Below are positions 55,239-63,916 of a stretch of 64,000 nt of DNA, in pieces. Source of the stretch: Cyanosarcina radialis HA8281-LM2 (GTDB taxonomy: Bacteria > Cyanobacteriota > Cyanobacteriia > Cyanobacteriales > CCAP-1448); contig JAHHHA010000001.1 in NCBI GenBank assembly GCA_019359615.1, positions 341,912-405,911 of the forward strand, given 5' to 3'. The notes beneath the pieces are model-generated. The model was not told the origin of the DNA. It ran no database searches and saw nothing but the letters and a program-made list of their open reading frames with translations. The translations under genes and the position numbers were made by a program. The first letter of the stretch is position 1, and each line of letters begins with the position of its first letter.

Positions 55239-56204
55239 ATGCGAATTCTGGCTCTTGTCCCTGGTGGAATTAGCGACCAAATTCTATTCTTCCCCACCCT
55301 CGACGATCTCAAGCAATCTTACCCAGAATCTGAGATCGATGTCGTTGTAGAACCTAGAGCTAAAGGTGCTTACCGCGTCTGCAAGTCGGTACGTGAAGTT
55401 ATTGCCTACGATTTTAGAGATCGCAACGGTTTGGCAGATTGGGGCAACTTACTGGGAATAGTACGCGATCGCGAGTATGAAGTGGTAATTTCCAAAACCA
55501 ACTCTTTTAGCTTGGGGTTACTGCTGTGGTTAGCGGGAATTCCAACTCGGATCGCCTTTCGCGGCGGATCGGGGACGTGGTTCTTCTCGAACTCCATCCC
55601 AGTTAAAACCGAGCAGTATGCAGCCGAGATGTACCACAATCTCCTGCAAGGATTGGGGATTAATTCGCCTTGTCCGCCTTTAACCATCAACGTGTTGAAA
55701 GCAGATATCGAATGGGCAGAAGCCGAGCAAAAACGGTTGGGAATTGAGGAAAGCGGCTACATCTTAATTCATGCGGGTTCCAGTCAAGTTTCTCAAGCCC
55801 AAGGAATCGAAAAAACCTACCCAGTCAAGAAATGGCAGTACATCGTCACCGACATTCAACGGCGACAGCCAAATATACCTCTGGTGGTACTCAAGGGGCC
55901 AGAAGATGAAGCTTGGGTAAATCCATTGATGGAATCTTGTCCTAACTTGTTGGTAACGACACCCCCAGATATCGGCAAGTCAGCCGCAATCGTTGCTGGT
56001 GCGAATTTAATGCTGTGTACCGACAGTTCGCCCATGCACTTAGCGGCAGCGGTGGGAACTTACGTCATCGTCATGTTTGGCCCGACAGCAGCCAAAAAAT
56101 TATTGCCAAAAAGCGATCGCGTGCGGGGAATTCAATCTCCTAGTGGTTCGATCGCTGATATTGCCCCCGCTGACGTTTTAGAACAAATTTGGCAGGGCAA
56201 ATGA
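55239..56204 (+). CDS. Glycosyltransferase family 9 (heptosyltransferase-like)
   Basis: A 321-residue GT9 protein: MRILALVPGGISDQILFFPT at the N-terminus, YILIHAGSS in the middle, and LMLCTDSSPMHLAAAVGTYVIVMFGPT, the nucleotide-sugar-binding signature of ADP-heptose:LPS heptosyltransferases. It probably adds a sugar to a lipopolysaccharide or other glycan at the inner membrane. No other LPS genes are adjacent, so the acceptor is unknown. Confidence 0.85.
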   Translation: MRILALVPGGISDQILFFPTLDDLKQSYPESEIDVVVEPRAKGAYRVCKSVREVIAYDFRDRNGLADWGNLLGIVRDREYEVVISKTNSFSLGLLLWLAGIPTRIAFRGGSGTWFFSNSIPVKTEQYAAEMYHNLLQGLGINSPCPPLTINVLKADIEWAEAEQKRLGIEESGYILIHAGSSQVSQAQGIEKTYPVKKWQYIVTDIQRRQPNIPLVVLKGPEDEAWVNPLMESCPNLLVTTPPDIGKSAAIVAGANLMLCTDSSPMHLAAAVGTYVIVMFGPTAAKKLLPKSDRVRGIQSPSGSIADIAPADVLEQIWQGK

Positions 56205-56297
56205 GAAGTTCAGAAGTTCAGAAGTTCAGAAGTTCAGTTGTCACTAGTTAAATTTCCCCCCTCCTCGCCCTCCTCGCCCTCCTCGCCCTCTCAGCAA

Positions 56298-57341
56298 TCA
56301 CTTAATCCTGACAAAACCAGCTTGTTCGATTAATTCTTGACCTTGAGGCGAGAGGAGCCAATTAGCGTAAGCTTCTCCGGCTTGCTGTTCGGTGCGATCG
56401 CCTACCTTGACGATGACAAACAATCTTCTAGTAATCGGATATTCACCGCTGCGAAAAGCTTCGGCATTTACCCGATCGTGAGGATTGCGGCAGCTTTGCA
56501 AAGGAGCAAATGGTTCTTTATAGGGGGGAATTGGTTGCTTAGATTTGCCAATTAATGGCAGTGGTTTTACCGAACATTGACCTAGTATTTCTGTCGCCGA
56601 AGCGTAGTAGATCCCTCCAGGATCTACTTCTAATTCTCGCAAAGTCAAAGTGGTATTATTAACAAATTTAACCTCGTTGCTAAATGCTTCTCCATTCAAA
56701 ACATTTTCGCGAAAAAATCCTACCGTACCACCAGTTTCTAACGGGCGAGAATAGGGAGTAATTGGCAAATCCGGCCCTCCAAGTTCGCTCCAATTAGCAA
56801 TCTTGCCAGTGTAGATGTCTTTAAGTTGAGCCACCGTAATTCCAGGGATATCGAGATTGAGATTGACGGCGATCGCAATGGCATCAATTGCTATGGGAAT
56901 CTCTTGGAGTTGCAATCCCTTGGCTTGGGCTGTTTGGATTTCTTCGGCTTTTAAGCTGCGCGAGGATTGAGCAAAAGATAGTTGATTGTCGATCGACATT
57001 CTAATTCCAGGACCGGAGCCAGGTTGGCCGTCGATCGGATCGGTATAACGGAGCCGAAATTCAGGGCAGATACTTTGCAATACGGGTTCTGTTTCTCGCC
57101 GAATCGTTGCCCAAGAGGTGCTACCACCGTAGTTAAACAATCCCGCAGGCGCATTCGGTAGCTGGCAGGAACCAGCAGCATTTGTAGCTGTTAGTTCCAC
57201 AGGCGATGTTCCGTTAGCTGTAGCAGTGGAATTATTGATATTGCGCCAACGTTCCGTAAACCACCAAGCACCAAAGCTAACGATGCCTAGCGTTGCCAAT
57301 AAGGTGAGAATTAAAACGGTTGATTCTTTGCGATCGGACAT
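56298..57341 (-). CDS. PstS-like phosphate-binding protein
   Basis: The frame is open upstream to 57506, but that part is only translated repeat; I take the ATG at 57341 (MSDRKESTVLILTLLATLGI). The 347-residue protein has an N-terminal membrane anchor (about 8-27) and a periplasmic binding domain of the PstS/SphX type: FNYGGSTSWATIRRE, VAQLKDIYTGKIANWSELGG, PYSRPLETGGTVGFFRENVL and NWLLSPQGQELIEQAGFVRI. Likely binds phosphate or a similar anion outside the plasma membrane. No transporter genes are adjacent. It lies between kinase genes and could serve as a sensor. Confidence 0.8.
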   Translation of the reverse strand: MSDRKESTVLILTLLATLGIVSFGAWWFTERWRNINNSTATANGTSPVELTATNAAGSCQLPNAPAGLFNYGGSTSWATIRRETEPVLQSICPEFRLRYTDPIDGQPGSGPGIRMSIDNQLSFAQSSRSLKAEEIQTAQAKGLQLQEIPIAIDAIAIAVNLNLDIPGITVAQLKDIYTGKIANWSELGGPDLPITPYSRPLETGGTVGFFRENVLNGEAFSNEVKFVNNTTLTLRELEVDPGGIYYASATEILGQCSVKPLPLIGKSKQPIPPYKEPFAPLQSCRNPHDRVNAEAFRSGEYPITRRLFVIVKVGDRTEQQAGEAYANWLLSPQGQELIEQAGFVRIK

Positions 57342-57344
57342 ATG

Positions 57345-57510
57345 AGGAGAGGGGGAGATGGGGAGATGGGGAGATGGGGAGATGGGGAGATGGGGAGATG
57401 GGGAGATGGGGAGAGAGGGAAGAGAGGGGAGACGCGGGGAGGGGAAGGTGGGGCCCCCTCTGGGGATAAGGGGCGAGGGGAGAGAATTTAACTCCACACT
57501 TAACACTTCC
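57345..57510. repeat. GGGGAGAT octamer array upstream of the PstS-like gene
   Basis: About seven GGGGAGAT copies (57353-57415), G-rich variants, then a TTTAACTCC junction and CACTTAA heptamers. It falsely extends the PstS-like frame by 55 codons. Confidence 0.95.
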
Positions 57511-57523
57511 TAAACTTCTGCAA

Positions 57524-58921
57524 TTACAAAAGAGTAGACAGCAATTTATAAATTAGGCGAGACAAAGTTGCTATAGCGATCGCGCTGGCACCAGAGAGAA
57601 TTGCCAAACTGAAGATTATTTGGATATCCCACTGACCGCGTAAAGCTGGGATGAGTAGGATCGAAGCTAGGGTAATGGCAGCAATTAGGAATGAATTTCT
57701 CTGAGAGAGCGATCGACGATACTGAATAAATATTAGACCACCTAATACCATTCCCCACACTCCCATTCTGATTCCCCGGATCGGCAGCAGGCTAGAAAGA
57801 GCGATATACAGCAAACACGCTTCAAATCCAATAAAGGCCGCTCCGGTCAAAATTTCTCTAAGGGCGAATTCTGGTTGCCAGGTTGGAGAACTGCGAGGAT
57901 TGGCTAAGGTATTTACTGGTGTTATAGGGATATGAGGATAGCTGGCCGCAGGGTCAGCCTGATGGGAGATTTGGGTAGGAAGAAGAGCTAGCACTTCTGC
58001 GGCCGATTGAAAACGCTCGTTGGGTATGGGTAAAAGCATCCGATCGAGAATTTCGGCTAAGCGATCGCTCACCTGAGCGTAATTGCGCCACGACCACTGA
58101 TAATTCATTGCATCTACCAAGTCTGTGGGTGGTTTGCCAGTTAGCAACTCGACGCACGTTGCCCCTAAAGCATACAAATCGGTCGAGGGATAAATCTGTC
58201 CGCATTGAATCTGTTCTGGAGGGGCATATCCGGGCGTAAAGACCCCAGTTGAAGGAGCGCCCTTGCGATCGGACAAGCCTCGCGCTGCTTGTTTGACCGA
58301 ACCAAAATCTAGCAAATAAAGCGCTTCTTGGCGATCGCGCATGATGTTTGCAGGTTTAATATCTCGGTGGATAGAGCCGCATTCGTGAACGAATTGCAAC
58401 ACGGGAAGCAAATCTTGCAGCAACAGCATGACCTCCTCTTCTGAGAAAGTGCCTTTATCGTGCAGTTCTTCTTCTAAATTGCGCCCGTCAATAAACTCTA
58501 GGACTAGATAGAAATAGCGATCGAGTTTGCCATTTTGATAGTTCTGAGCCGCAACCTCAAAGCAGGCAAACAGTTGGGGAATTTGGGGATGTTTGCCCAG
58601 TTGCTCTAAAACGTGTCCTTCTCGTTCAAACAGATCGTGAGCTACTTGTAGCTGTTGGGGATTGAGATCGAATGCGGGTTGGAACTGTTTGACTACGCAC
58701 AAACTCATTGAGGGCGTATAGCGATCGCGTGCCAGAAACACCGCGCCAAATCCGCCGCGTTTGAGCAATTTAATCGGCAAATACCGCCCGATTAAAACCA
58801 GCGGCATCCCGCAGGTCATGCAGTACCTTTGGGGCACTCTTTTGAGAATGTCATGGTCGTCAAGTTCGGCAAAATGATTGTCCGATCGAGCGCAGCTAAA
58901 ACGAGTACACTGAAGTTCCAT
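57524..58921 (-). CDS. Serine/threonine protein kinase with N-terminal Cys motif and membrane helices
   Basis: A 465-residue kinase. The N-terminus has Cys residues (CTRFSCAR, RYCMTCGMPL) that may bind zinc, as in other cyanobacterial kinases of this group. The kinase domain (about 48-320) is complete: LKRGGFGAVFLARD, VVKQF, HRDIKPANIM, LLDFGSVK and TPGYAPPEQ. Three to four membrane helices close the protein (about 355-465). It probably signals at the plasma membrane; the target is unknown. It starts 17 bases after the PstS-like gene's repeat tract ends. Confidence 0.9.
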   Translation of the reverse strand: MELQCTRFSCARSDNHFAELDDHDILKRVPQRYCMTCGMPLVLIGRYLPIKLLKRGGFGAVFLARDRYTPSMSLCVVKQFQPAFDLNPQQLQVAHDLFEREGHVLEQLGKHPQIPQLFACFEVAAQNYQNGKLDRYFYLVLEFIDGRNLEEELHDKGTFSEEEVMLLLQDLLPVLQFVHECGSIHRDIKPANIMRDRQEALYLLDFGSVKQAARGLSDRKGAPSTGVFTPGYAPPEQIQCGQIYPSTDLYALGATCVELLTGKPPTDLVDAMNYQWSWRNYAQVSDRLAEILDRMLLPIPNERFQSAAEVLALLPTQISHQADPAASYPHIPITPVNTLANPRSSPTWQPEFALREILTGAAFIGFEACLLYIALSSLLPIRGIRMGVWGMVLGGLIFIQYRRSLSQRNSFLIAAITLASILLIPALRGQWDIQIIFSLAILSGASAIAIATLSRLIYKLLSTLL

Positions 58922-58972
58922 AAATCGTTCAGGTTCAGTGGTTTATTGTTCGTCGTTCGTTGTTGGTGGCAA

Positions 58973-59269
58973 TTAACAATTAACCTTTTCTAATGCTTGT
59001 CCCATAGCTATTTTGGCGGCTCTCGTGCAGGCAGAAGTCTGAGAATCGATCGGATGAAAGCAATGCTCGATTAACGAAACTTTAATTCCTCCAATTTTAA
59101 TATTTTCCTTGGCTCGATCGGCAATAAACTCGCGCACGCCTCGTTTTATATATGGTTCGTACCATTCTTTGGAAATATCGTCTTCTACTAAATTCTCAAA
59201 CATTACTTCGTTAGTATCTCCTTTTGGCTGAAGGCGAAGTGTAAAAATAGCTGCATAAGAAGCTCCCAA
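58973..59269 (-). CDS. Free-standing EF-G domain IV-like protein
   Basis: A 98-residue protein resembling domain IV of elongation factor G: MFENLVEDDISKEWYEPYIK, then RGVREFIADRAKENIKIGGI, VSLIEHCFHPIDSQTSACTR and AKIAMGQALEKV line up with the EF-G pattern (FvnkivGG.IP.EYipavekGi, VkVtlfDGsyHpVDSsE.AF..A). There is no GTPase domain. It could be a small conserved paralogue or a remnant of an EF-G-like gene; the open frame favours a real gene. The similarity was judged by eye. Confidence 0.55.
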   Translation of the reverse strand: MGASYAAIFTLRLQPKGDTNEVMFENLVEDDISKEWYEPYIKRGVREFIADRAKENIKIGGIKVSLIEHCFHPIDSQTSACTRAAKIAMGQALEKVNC

Positions 59270-59743
59270 TGCCGTGTAGCAAGTATGTCAAATTGGTCGA
59301 TCGATAACAGAATTAATAGTCAACTCTTTCATAGAATGTTCGGCCACATATAATTCTGGCTTTGCTGACTAAATCTCAGTTCTTTTAGTATTCCCCGTTC
59401 TTTGTCTCAACTAACAATTTGAATCTATAAGCTCCTGAGTGCAGTAACAGCAAGCATCGGCACTTATAAAAACCGAGACAACAATTGGTAAATCGAGCAA
59501 AATCAAGCTGTAACGGCGATCGCGTTGGCTCCAGCCAAAACAGCTACGATTAAAACTTGCTGCCAAACAAACCCTCAGTGCAAAGCCAGCACGAACAGCA
59601 CCAAAGCCAAGGTTATCCCAGCCAGAATTGGCAGATCCTTACCTTCAAGAAGGCGGCGGTATATCTGAAGTACGAGAACAGAGTAAGCGATTTATGGTTA
59701 TCCTTCTGCCCCATGCCCTATGCCCCATGCCCCATGCCCCCAA
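59270..59743. other. Gene-free stretch
   Basis: About 470 bases with no supported gene. A 68-codon plus-strand frame from 59557 ends in a translated CCCATGC heptamer repeat (59705-59738) and is not credible. A short HIP1-containing segment near 59517 reads like the end of a lost gene but cannot be identified. Confidence 0.5.
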
Positions 59744-60748
59744 CTAATCTTCGACTGAATTAGCAGCAGCTATCTTCAAAGCTTCAGTTTCGATCGCTGA
59801 TGGCTTCATCACATCGTATTTCCAATCTTTGTTGGCAAATACGGGCAAAATTTCTCGACAAAAAGCATCCGCTGCCTTAGAACGATAGCGATTGGGGTTA
59901 ACTATTGCCGAGAGCATCCGTTTAACTTCTATGCCTTCAATGTAGGCGCGGTGCAAGATGTTGCTTTGCAACTCTTTTTCGATCGCTGCCAAAGAGACAA
60001 ATGAAGCCCCCAGCCCCGACTGCACGGCATTTTTAATCGCCTCGATCGAATTTAGTTCCATTTCAATTTTGAGGCGTTTGATATCGATGTCGCAGCGAGA
60101 TAGTACCTGATCGATCGATTTGCGGGTGGTTGATTGAGAATCCAACGTAATGAATTGCAGTTTATAAAGGTCTTCTTTTTGAATGGTGTTGAGATGAGCC
60201 AAGGGATGATCGCCAGGTAAGATCAAGACTAACTCATCTTCTGCGTAAGGAGTAATTTCTAAAGCTTCTTGCAATTCTGCTGGCACTTCACCGCCAATAA
60301 TCGCTAGATCGACTTGGCCATTAGCCACGCTCCAAGCAGTGCGTCGGGTAGAGTGAATGTGCAATTGCACTGCGACATCGGGATAGCGTTGCCGAAACAT
60401 CCCCATCATTCGGGGCAACAGGTAAGTCCCAGTAGTTTGAGAAGCGCCCACGATTAAAGTCCCACCTTGGAGATTTTGCAAGTCTTCCAAGGCCCGGCAA
60501 GTTTCTTGGCACAGGGTAAGAATTTTTTCGCCATAGTTCAGCAATAAATAGCCCGCTTCCGTCAATTGGGCCCGTCTGCCTCCGCGATCGAATAACGGCA
60601 CGTCTAACTGGCGCTCTAAATTTTGCACTTGCAAGCTGACGGCAGGTTGCGAAACGTAAAGACTGTCAGCCGCGCGTTTGAAACTCCCCTCAGCGGCGAT
60701 CGCCTTGAGAATCCGCAATTGATCTAAAGTAAAAGGAAGGTCAGACAT
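59744..60748 (-). CDS. rbcR: LysR-type regulator RbcR (Ycf30-like)
   Basis: I choose the ATG at 60748 ([20 protein letters not shown]), the usual start of this family, not the upstream ATG at 60778. The 334-residue protein has an N-terminal winged helix ([28 protein letters not shown]) and a LysR effector domain ([20 protein letters not shown]). The overall sequence, with [22 protein letters not shown] segment, is that of cyanobacterial RbcR/plastid Ycf30, which activates Rubisco genes and other carbon-assimilation genes in response to metabolites. The rbc operon is not in the window. Confidence 0.85.
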   Translation of the reverse strand: MSDLPFTLDQLRILKAIAAEGSFKRAADSLYVSQPAVSLQVQNLERQLDVPLFDRGGRRAQLTEAGYLLLNYGEKILTLCQETCRALEDLQNLQGGTLIVGASQTTGTYLLPRMMGMFRQRYPDVAVQLHIHSTRRTAWSVANGQVDLAIIGGEVPAELQEALEITPYAEDELVLILPGDHPLAHLNTIQKEDLYKLQFITLDSQSTTRKSIDQVLSRCDIDIKRLKIEMELNSIEAIKNAVQSGLGASFVSLAAIEKELQSNILHRAYIEGIEVKRMLSAIVNPNRYRSKAADAFCREILPVFANKDWKYDVMKPSAIETEALKIAAANSVED

Positions 60749-60959
60749 AATAACTTTACCTACAAATAAAAATGGCAACTGAGGCGCGGGGCAGATGGTA
60801 ATTACGTCTTCATGGGGTAGGTAGATGAGTAAAGCGATCGGGGAGTAAAGAATTATGATTCGATCGGTCAGGTAGATAGTAGTAAATACTCTCTACCAAC
60901 CACTAATCCTCGGCCATGATGGTTTTACAGCCTCTGCTAGAGACGACAGTAACATAACA

Positions 60960-61136
60960 AGGAGTACAGGAGTTCAGAAGTTCAGAAGTTTAGGAGCTTT
61001 AGAAGTGTTAAGTGTGGAGTGTTGAGTGTTGAGTTAAGAAATTCCCCCCCATCTCCCCATCTCCCCATCTCCCCATCTCCCCATCTCCCCATCTCCCCAT
61101 CTCCCCATCTCCCCATCTCCCCATCTCCCCATCCAC
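60960..61136. repeat. ATCTCCCC octamer array with heptamers
   Basis: TTCAGAAG and AGTGTTGAGT units, then about ten ATCTCCCC copies (61049-61131). It falsely extends the downstream frame to 61019. The upstream part of the gap (60749-60959) must hold the rbcR promoter. Confidence 0.95.
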
Positions 61137-61147
61137 TTAACCTCATT

Positions 61148-61858
61148 ATGGAATTATTTGCTTGGTTAACTTCCAGCCACTTAACGATGCTGGGACTATT
61201 GATAACGTTTGCGATCGCTCACAGCGGTTTAGCCGCCTTGCGCCCTTGGGGAGAAAAGCAAATCAGTCCGAGGCTCTATCGGGTGCTGTTTGCTCTAGTC
61301 AGCATTCCTCTGGCAGTAGTGCTAATTGTCTACTTCATCGGCCATCGCTACGACGGCTGGCAACTGTGGCAGGTGCAAGACGTTCCTGGAGTGGGAGCGA
61401 TCGTCTGGACTCTTTCAGCTATTTCCTTTTTCTTTCTTTACCCAGCTACCTTCAACCTCTTAGAAATTGCCGCGATCTCCAAACCAGAAGTTCATCTCTA
61501 CGAAACCGGAATTATTCGGATTACCAGGCACCCGCAAATGGTAGGACAAGTTATTTGGTGTATTGCTCATACCTTGTGGATTGGCACTACTTTTACCTTA
61601 CTGACTTCGATCGGTTTAGTGCTGCACCATTTATTTGCCGTTTGGCACGGAGACAAGCGCCTATCAGCCCGTTATGGCGAAGCTTTTGAAGCCGTGCGAT
61701 CGCGCACTTCCGTCGTACCATTTCTAGCTATAGTGCAAGGGCATCAAACCTTAAAATGGCAAGAATTCCTTCGTCCTGCCTATTTAGGGGTCATCCTGTT
61801 TATCTGGCTGTTGTGGTCGGTTCACCCGTGGTTGTTACAGATAAACGTTAGGTTCTGA
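61148..61858 (+). CDS. NnrU-family membrane protein (15-cis-zeta-carotene isomerase Z-ISO type)
   Basis: The true start is most likely ATG 61148 (MELFAWLTSSHLTMLGLLIT); the longer frame upstream is repeat. The 236-residue protein has about six membrane helices with conserved His: FAIAHSGLAALRPWGE, RITRHPQMVGQVIWCIAHTL and HHLFAVWHGDKRLSARYGE. This is the NnrU family, whose plant and cyanobacterial members include the haem-containing zeta-carotene isomerase. Carotenoid function is plausible but not shown by neighbours. Confidence 0.8.
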   Translation: MELFAWLTSSHLTMLGLLITFAIAHSGLAALRPWGEKQISPRLYRVLFALVSIPLAVVLIVYFIGHRYDGWQLWQVQDVPGVGAIVWTLSAISFFFLYPATFNLLEIAAISKPEVHLYETGIIRITRHPQMVGQVIWCIAHTLWIGTTFTLLTSIGLVLHHLFAVWHGDKRLSARYGEAFEAVRSRTSVVPFLAIVQGHQTLKWQEFLRPAYLGVILFIWLLWSVHPWLLQINVRF

Positions 61859-61859
61859 G

Positions 61860-61975
61860 TTCAGAAGTAAAGGGCATAGGGCATAGGGCATGGGGCATGA
61901 AGATGTGAGCGCGTGAATTTTTCTCGCTCTACCCCTCTCGCTTTCTCCCTCTCTCCCTCTCCTCAACATTTCCTG
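61860..61975. repeat. GGGCATA heptamers and CTCTCCCT repeats
   Basis: GGGCATAGGGCATGGGGCAT heptamers near 61872-61897, then CTCTCCCTCTCTCCCTC runs. No gene seen up to the thioredoxin start. Confidence 0.85.
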
Positions 61976-62055
61976 AATTCTCTCGATCCAAACGATCCCA
62001 ATTAGCGGTAGCATGATCCCAATAGATAATAAAAACTCATAAAGTTTGGGGATCG

Positions 62056-62412
62056 ATGATACTCTCTGTTAACGAGCAGACTTTTAGATCGGAAGTTTTA
62101 GAATCTTCTACCCCTGTCATCGTACACTTCAGCGCCCCTTGGTGCGGTCTGTGTCGGCTGATAGAACCCTTACTAAAGCGATTTCAGGCGGAATGGACTA
62201 AGGAGATTAAATTAGTCGTCATTAACGCCGATGAGAATTTTAAACTGGCAAATACTTACCGCCTGACGACTTTACCAACGCTGATCCTGTTCGATCGCGG
62301 TAAGGCAATCCATCGACTGGAAGGTTTTCAAGGACGAGACGATTTGCTGAGAGCTTTAGAAAAGTCCGTAGCCGATTTTGGCCTAGTTTCTGCCTCTACT
62401 GCCAGGAAGTAG
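62056..62412 (+). CDS. Thioredoxin-like protein with WCGLC active site (TrxC-like)
   Basis: A 118-residue thioredoxin fold with WCGLC (Cys30 and Cys33, Leu in place of Pro) and the cis-Pro loop TTLPTLILF. The changed dipeptide is characteristic of the cyanobacterial TrxC group, which differs in redox potential and reductase use from ordinary thioredoxins. C-terminal 12 residues extend past the fold. Monocistronic. Confidence 0.85.
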   Translation: MILSVNEQTFRSEVLESSTPVIVHFSAPWCGLCRLIEPLLKRFQAEWTKEIKLVVINADENFKLANTYRLTTLPTLILFDRGKAIHRLEGFQGRDDLLRALEKSVADFGLVSASTARK

Positions 62413-62577
62413 CGATTGAAACGCTTTTTAGACCTAACTTTTTTATTCTCTTGGATGTCAAAAAGTACCTCCTAGACTAGTTTTGATATTGCGATCGAGT
62501 GCAATACTTTTGACGGGCAAGTAACTTTTTCCGTTCGCATTACAACTATATTAATAGAGTTGTTCGGGGAGGAAGGC

Positions 62578-62976
62578 TTGTCTGAGCAAAGCGATCGGTC
62601 GTTAATTTCTCTGGCACGCCAGGGAAATAAAGCAGCATTCAGTCGATTGGTGTTGCGCTATCAACCGATGGCGCAGCATCTGGCTAAACGGACAATTGGC
62701 AATGAGGACTTGGCTCAAGAGATCGTACAAGAAGCCATGCTCCAAGCCTATCTTTCATTGGGGAAACTTCGCGATCTCAGGCGCTTTAGAAGCTGGCTGT
62801 ACGGCATTGTCCTCAATATCTGCCGCGATCGCTTGCGTCGTCGTCAGGTCATCTGTTTTTCTCTGGAGGCAATGCCGATAAATTTAGTCGATAAGGCATT
62901 ACCAACTAATGGTAGTTCGCTCGATCCCCAACAAATAGCAGAACAAAAAGAAATCCGCACGAAATTGGTAATCTAG
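62578..62976 (+). CDS. Truncated ECF-type sigma factor (region 2 only)
   Basis: I take TTG 62578 (MSEQSDRSLISLARQGNKAA), which has GGGGAGGA eight bases upstream; a TTG at 62560 is also open. The 132-residue protein has sigma region 2 (FSRLVLRYQPMAQHLAKRTI, EDLAQEIVQEAMLQAYLSL, FRSWLYGIVLNICRDRLRRR), then the linker QIAEQKEIRTKLVI and stops exactly where region 4 should begin. Without region 4 it cannot recognise a -35 element normally. It could be a degraded gene or a partial sigma factor. Confidence 0.7.
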   Translation: MSEQSDRSLISLARQGNKAAFSRLVLRYQPMAQHLAKRTIGNEDLAQEIVQEAMLQAYLSLGKLRDLRRFRSWLYGIVLNICRDRLRRRQVICFSLEAMPINLVDKALPTNGSSLDPQQIAEQKEIRTKLVI

Positions 62977-62983
62977 ATCGAGT

Positions 62984-63832
62984 CTAGTAAGCTAGGAAAT
63001 TTGAAACTAAACGATCGAACTTTTCTGGATGCTCCACCTGCGCCCAATGACCGCATCGATCGAAAACGTACAAAGAAGAATTACGGATTTTTTGGGAAGC
63101 AACATAGGCATGAGAAACAGGAGTTATCCGATCTTGTTTTCCCCAGATAATTAAGGTTGGTGCTTCGATCCGATCGAGTTGCCGAACTATCGAACTAAAA
63201 ACTTCACGCCGAACGCCCCAAAAATCTAAGTTAGTCGTCAGTAAAGAAATTAAGGCTTCCTTTTGACCTGGGAGGTTAAACCGTTGAATACCGAGTTCGA
63301 CCCATTCTTCTGGCATCGATTTAGGATCGCAAACGCAACTATTCAAGACCATCTTGATAACGCTCCGATTCAGTGGAATCAGGTTAGCAATTACTGGAAA
63401 TGCTGCTAGCAGACGATCGTAGATGTTGATTTCTCGACCTAAACCAAAACAGGAAACTAATCCGAGTTTCTTAACTCGTTCTGGTGACTCGATCGCTAAT
63501 TTTAGGGCGATAGTTGCACCCATGGAATTGCCGATGAAATTTGCTCGTTCGATGCCGAGAGTATCTAAGAAAGTTCTGAGAAACTGAAGTTGATAGTCTA
63601 AGGAATAAGTTACTGCTGGCTTATCCGATAATCCATTACCTACCATATCGAATGCGATCGCGCGATGGTGTCGGGCTAGCGCTTGAATGCGATCCGTCCA
63701 AACTTCGATCGAACCTCCAGCACCGTCAAGCAAAATCGTGGCAGTTCCCTGCCTGCCTGCGCTCCAGTAACGAGTGTCGATCGAATCGACTTTGATGTAT
63801 CGCTCTTGTATTAGCTGCGTTTGATTCATCAA
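62984..63832 (-). CDS. Alpha/beta hydrolase
   Basis: A 282-residue hydrolase of the common carboxylesterase/epoxide-hydrolase-like branch: oxyanion region LLDGAGGSIEVWTD, AFDMVGNGLSDKP, the nucleophile elbow GNSMGA (about residues 115-120), the acid in IIWGKQDRITP and the histidine in DRCGHWAQVEHPEKF. No signal peptide; substrate unknown. It converges with the truncated sigma gene, seven bases apart. Confidence 0.82.
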   Translation of the reverse strand: MMNQTQLIQERYIKVDSIDTRYWSAGRQGTATILLDGAGGSIEVWTDRIQALARHHRAIAFDMVGNGLSDKPAVTYSLDYQLQFLRTFLDTLGIERANFIGNSMGATIALKLAIESPERVKKLGLVSCFGLGREINIYDRLLAAFPVIANLIPLNRSVIKMVLNSCVCDPKSMPEEWVELGIQRFNLPGQKEALISLLTTNLDFWGVRREVFSSIVRQLDRIEAPTLIIWGKQDRITPVSHAYVASQKIRNSSLYVFDRCGHWAQVEHPEKFDRLVSNFLAY

Positions 63833-63881
63833 GCAAATCAGCCATCAGGCCGAGGTGACTTCACCGCCTGTTTGTGAACCT

Positions 63882-63912
63882 CCTACACTGATGCTATCGC
63901 ATACAGTGTAGG
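63882..63912. other. Hairpin near the right edge
   Basis: CCTACACTGATGC and GCATACAGTGTAGG form a stem with one bulged base. It lies five bases past the stop of the frame that enters from the right edge, but has no T run. Confidence 0.5.
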
Positions 63913-63916
63913 CTTC

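Noticed and set aside
59557..59763. 68-codon plus-strand frame upstream of rbcR
   Set aside because: The C-terminal part is a translated CCCATGC heptamer repeat and it overlaps the rbcR 3' end.
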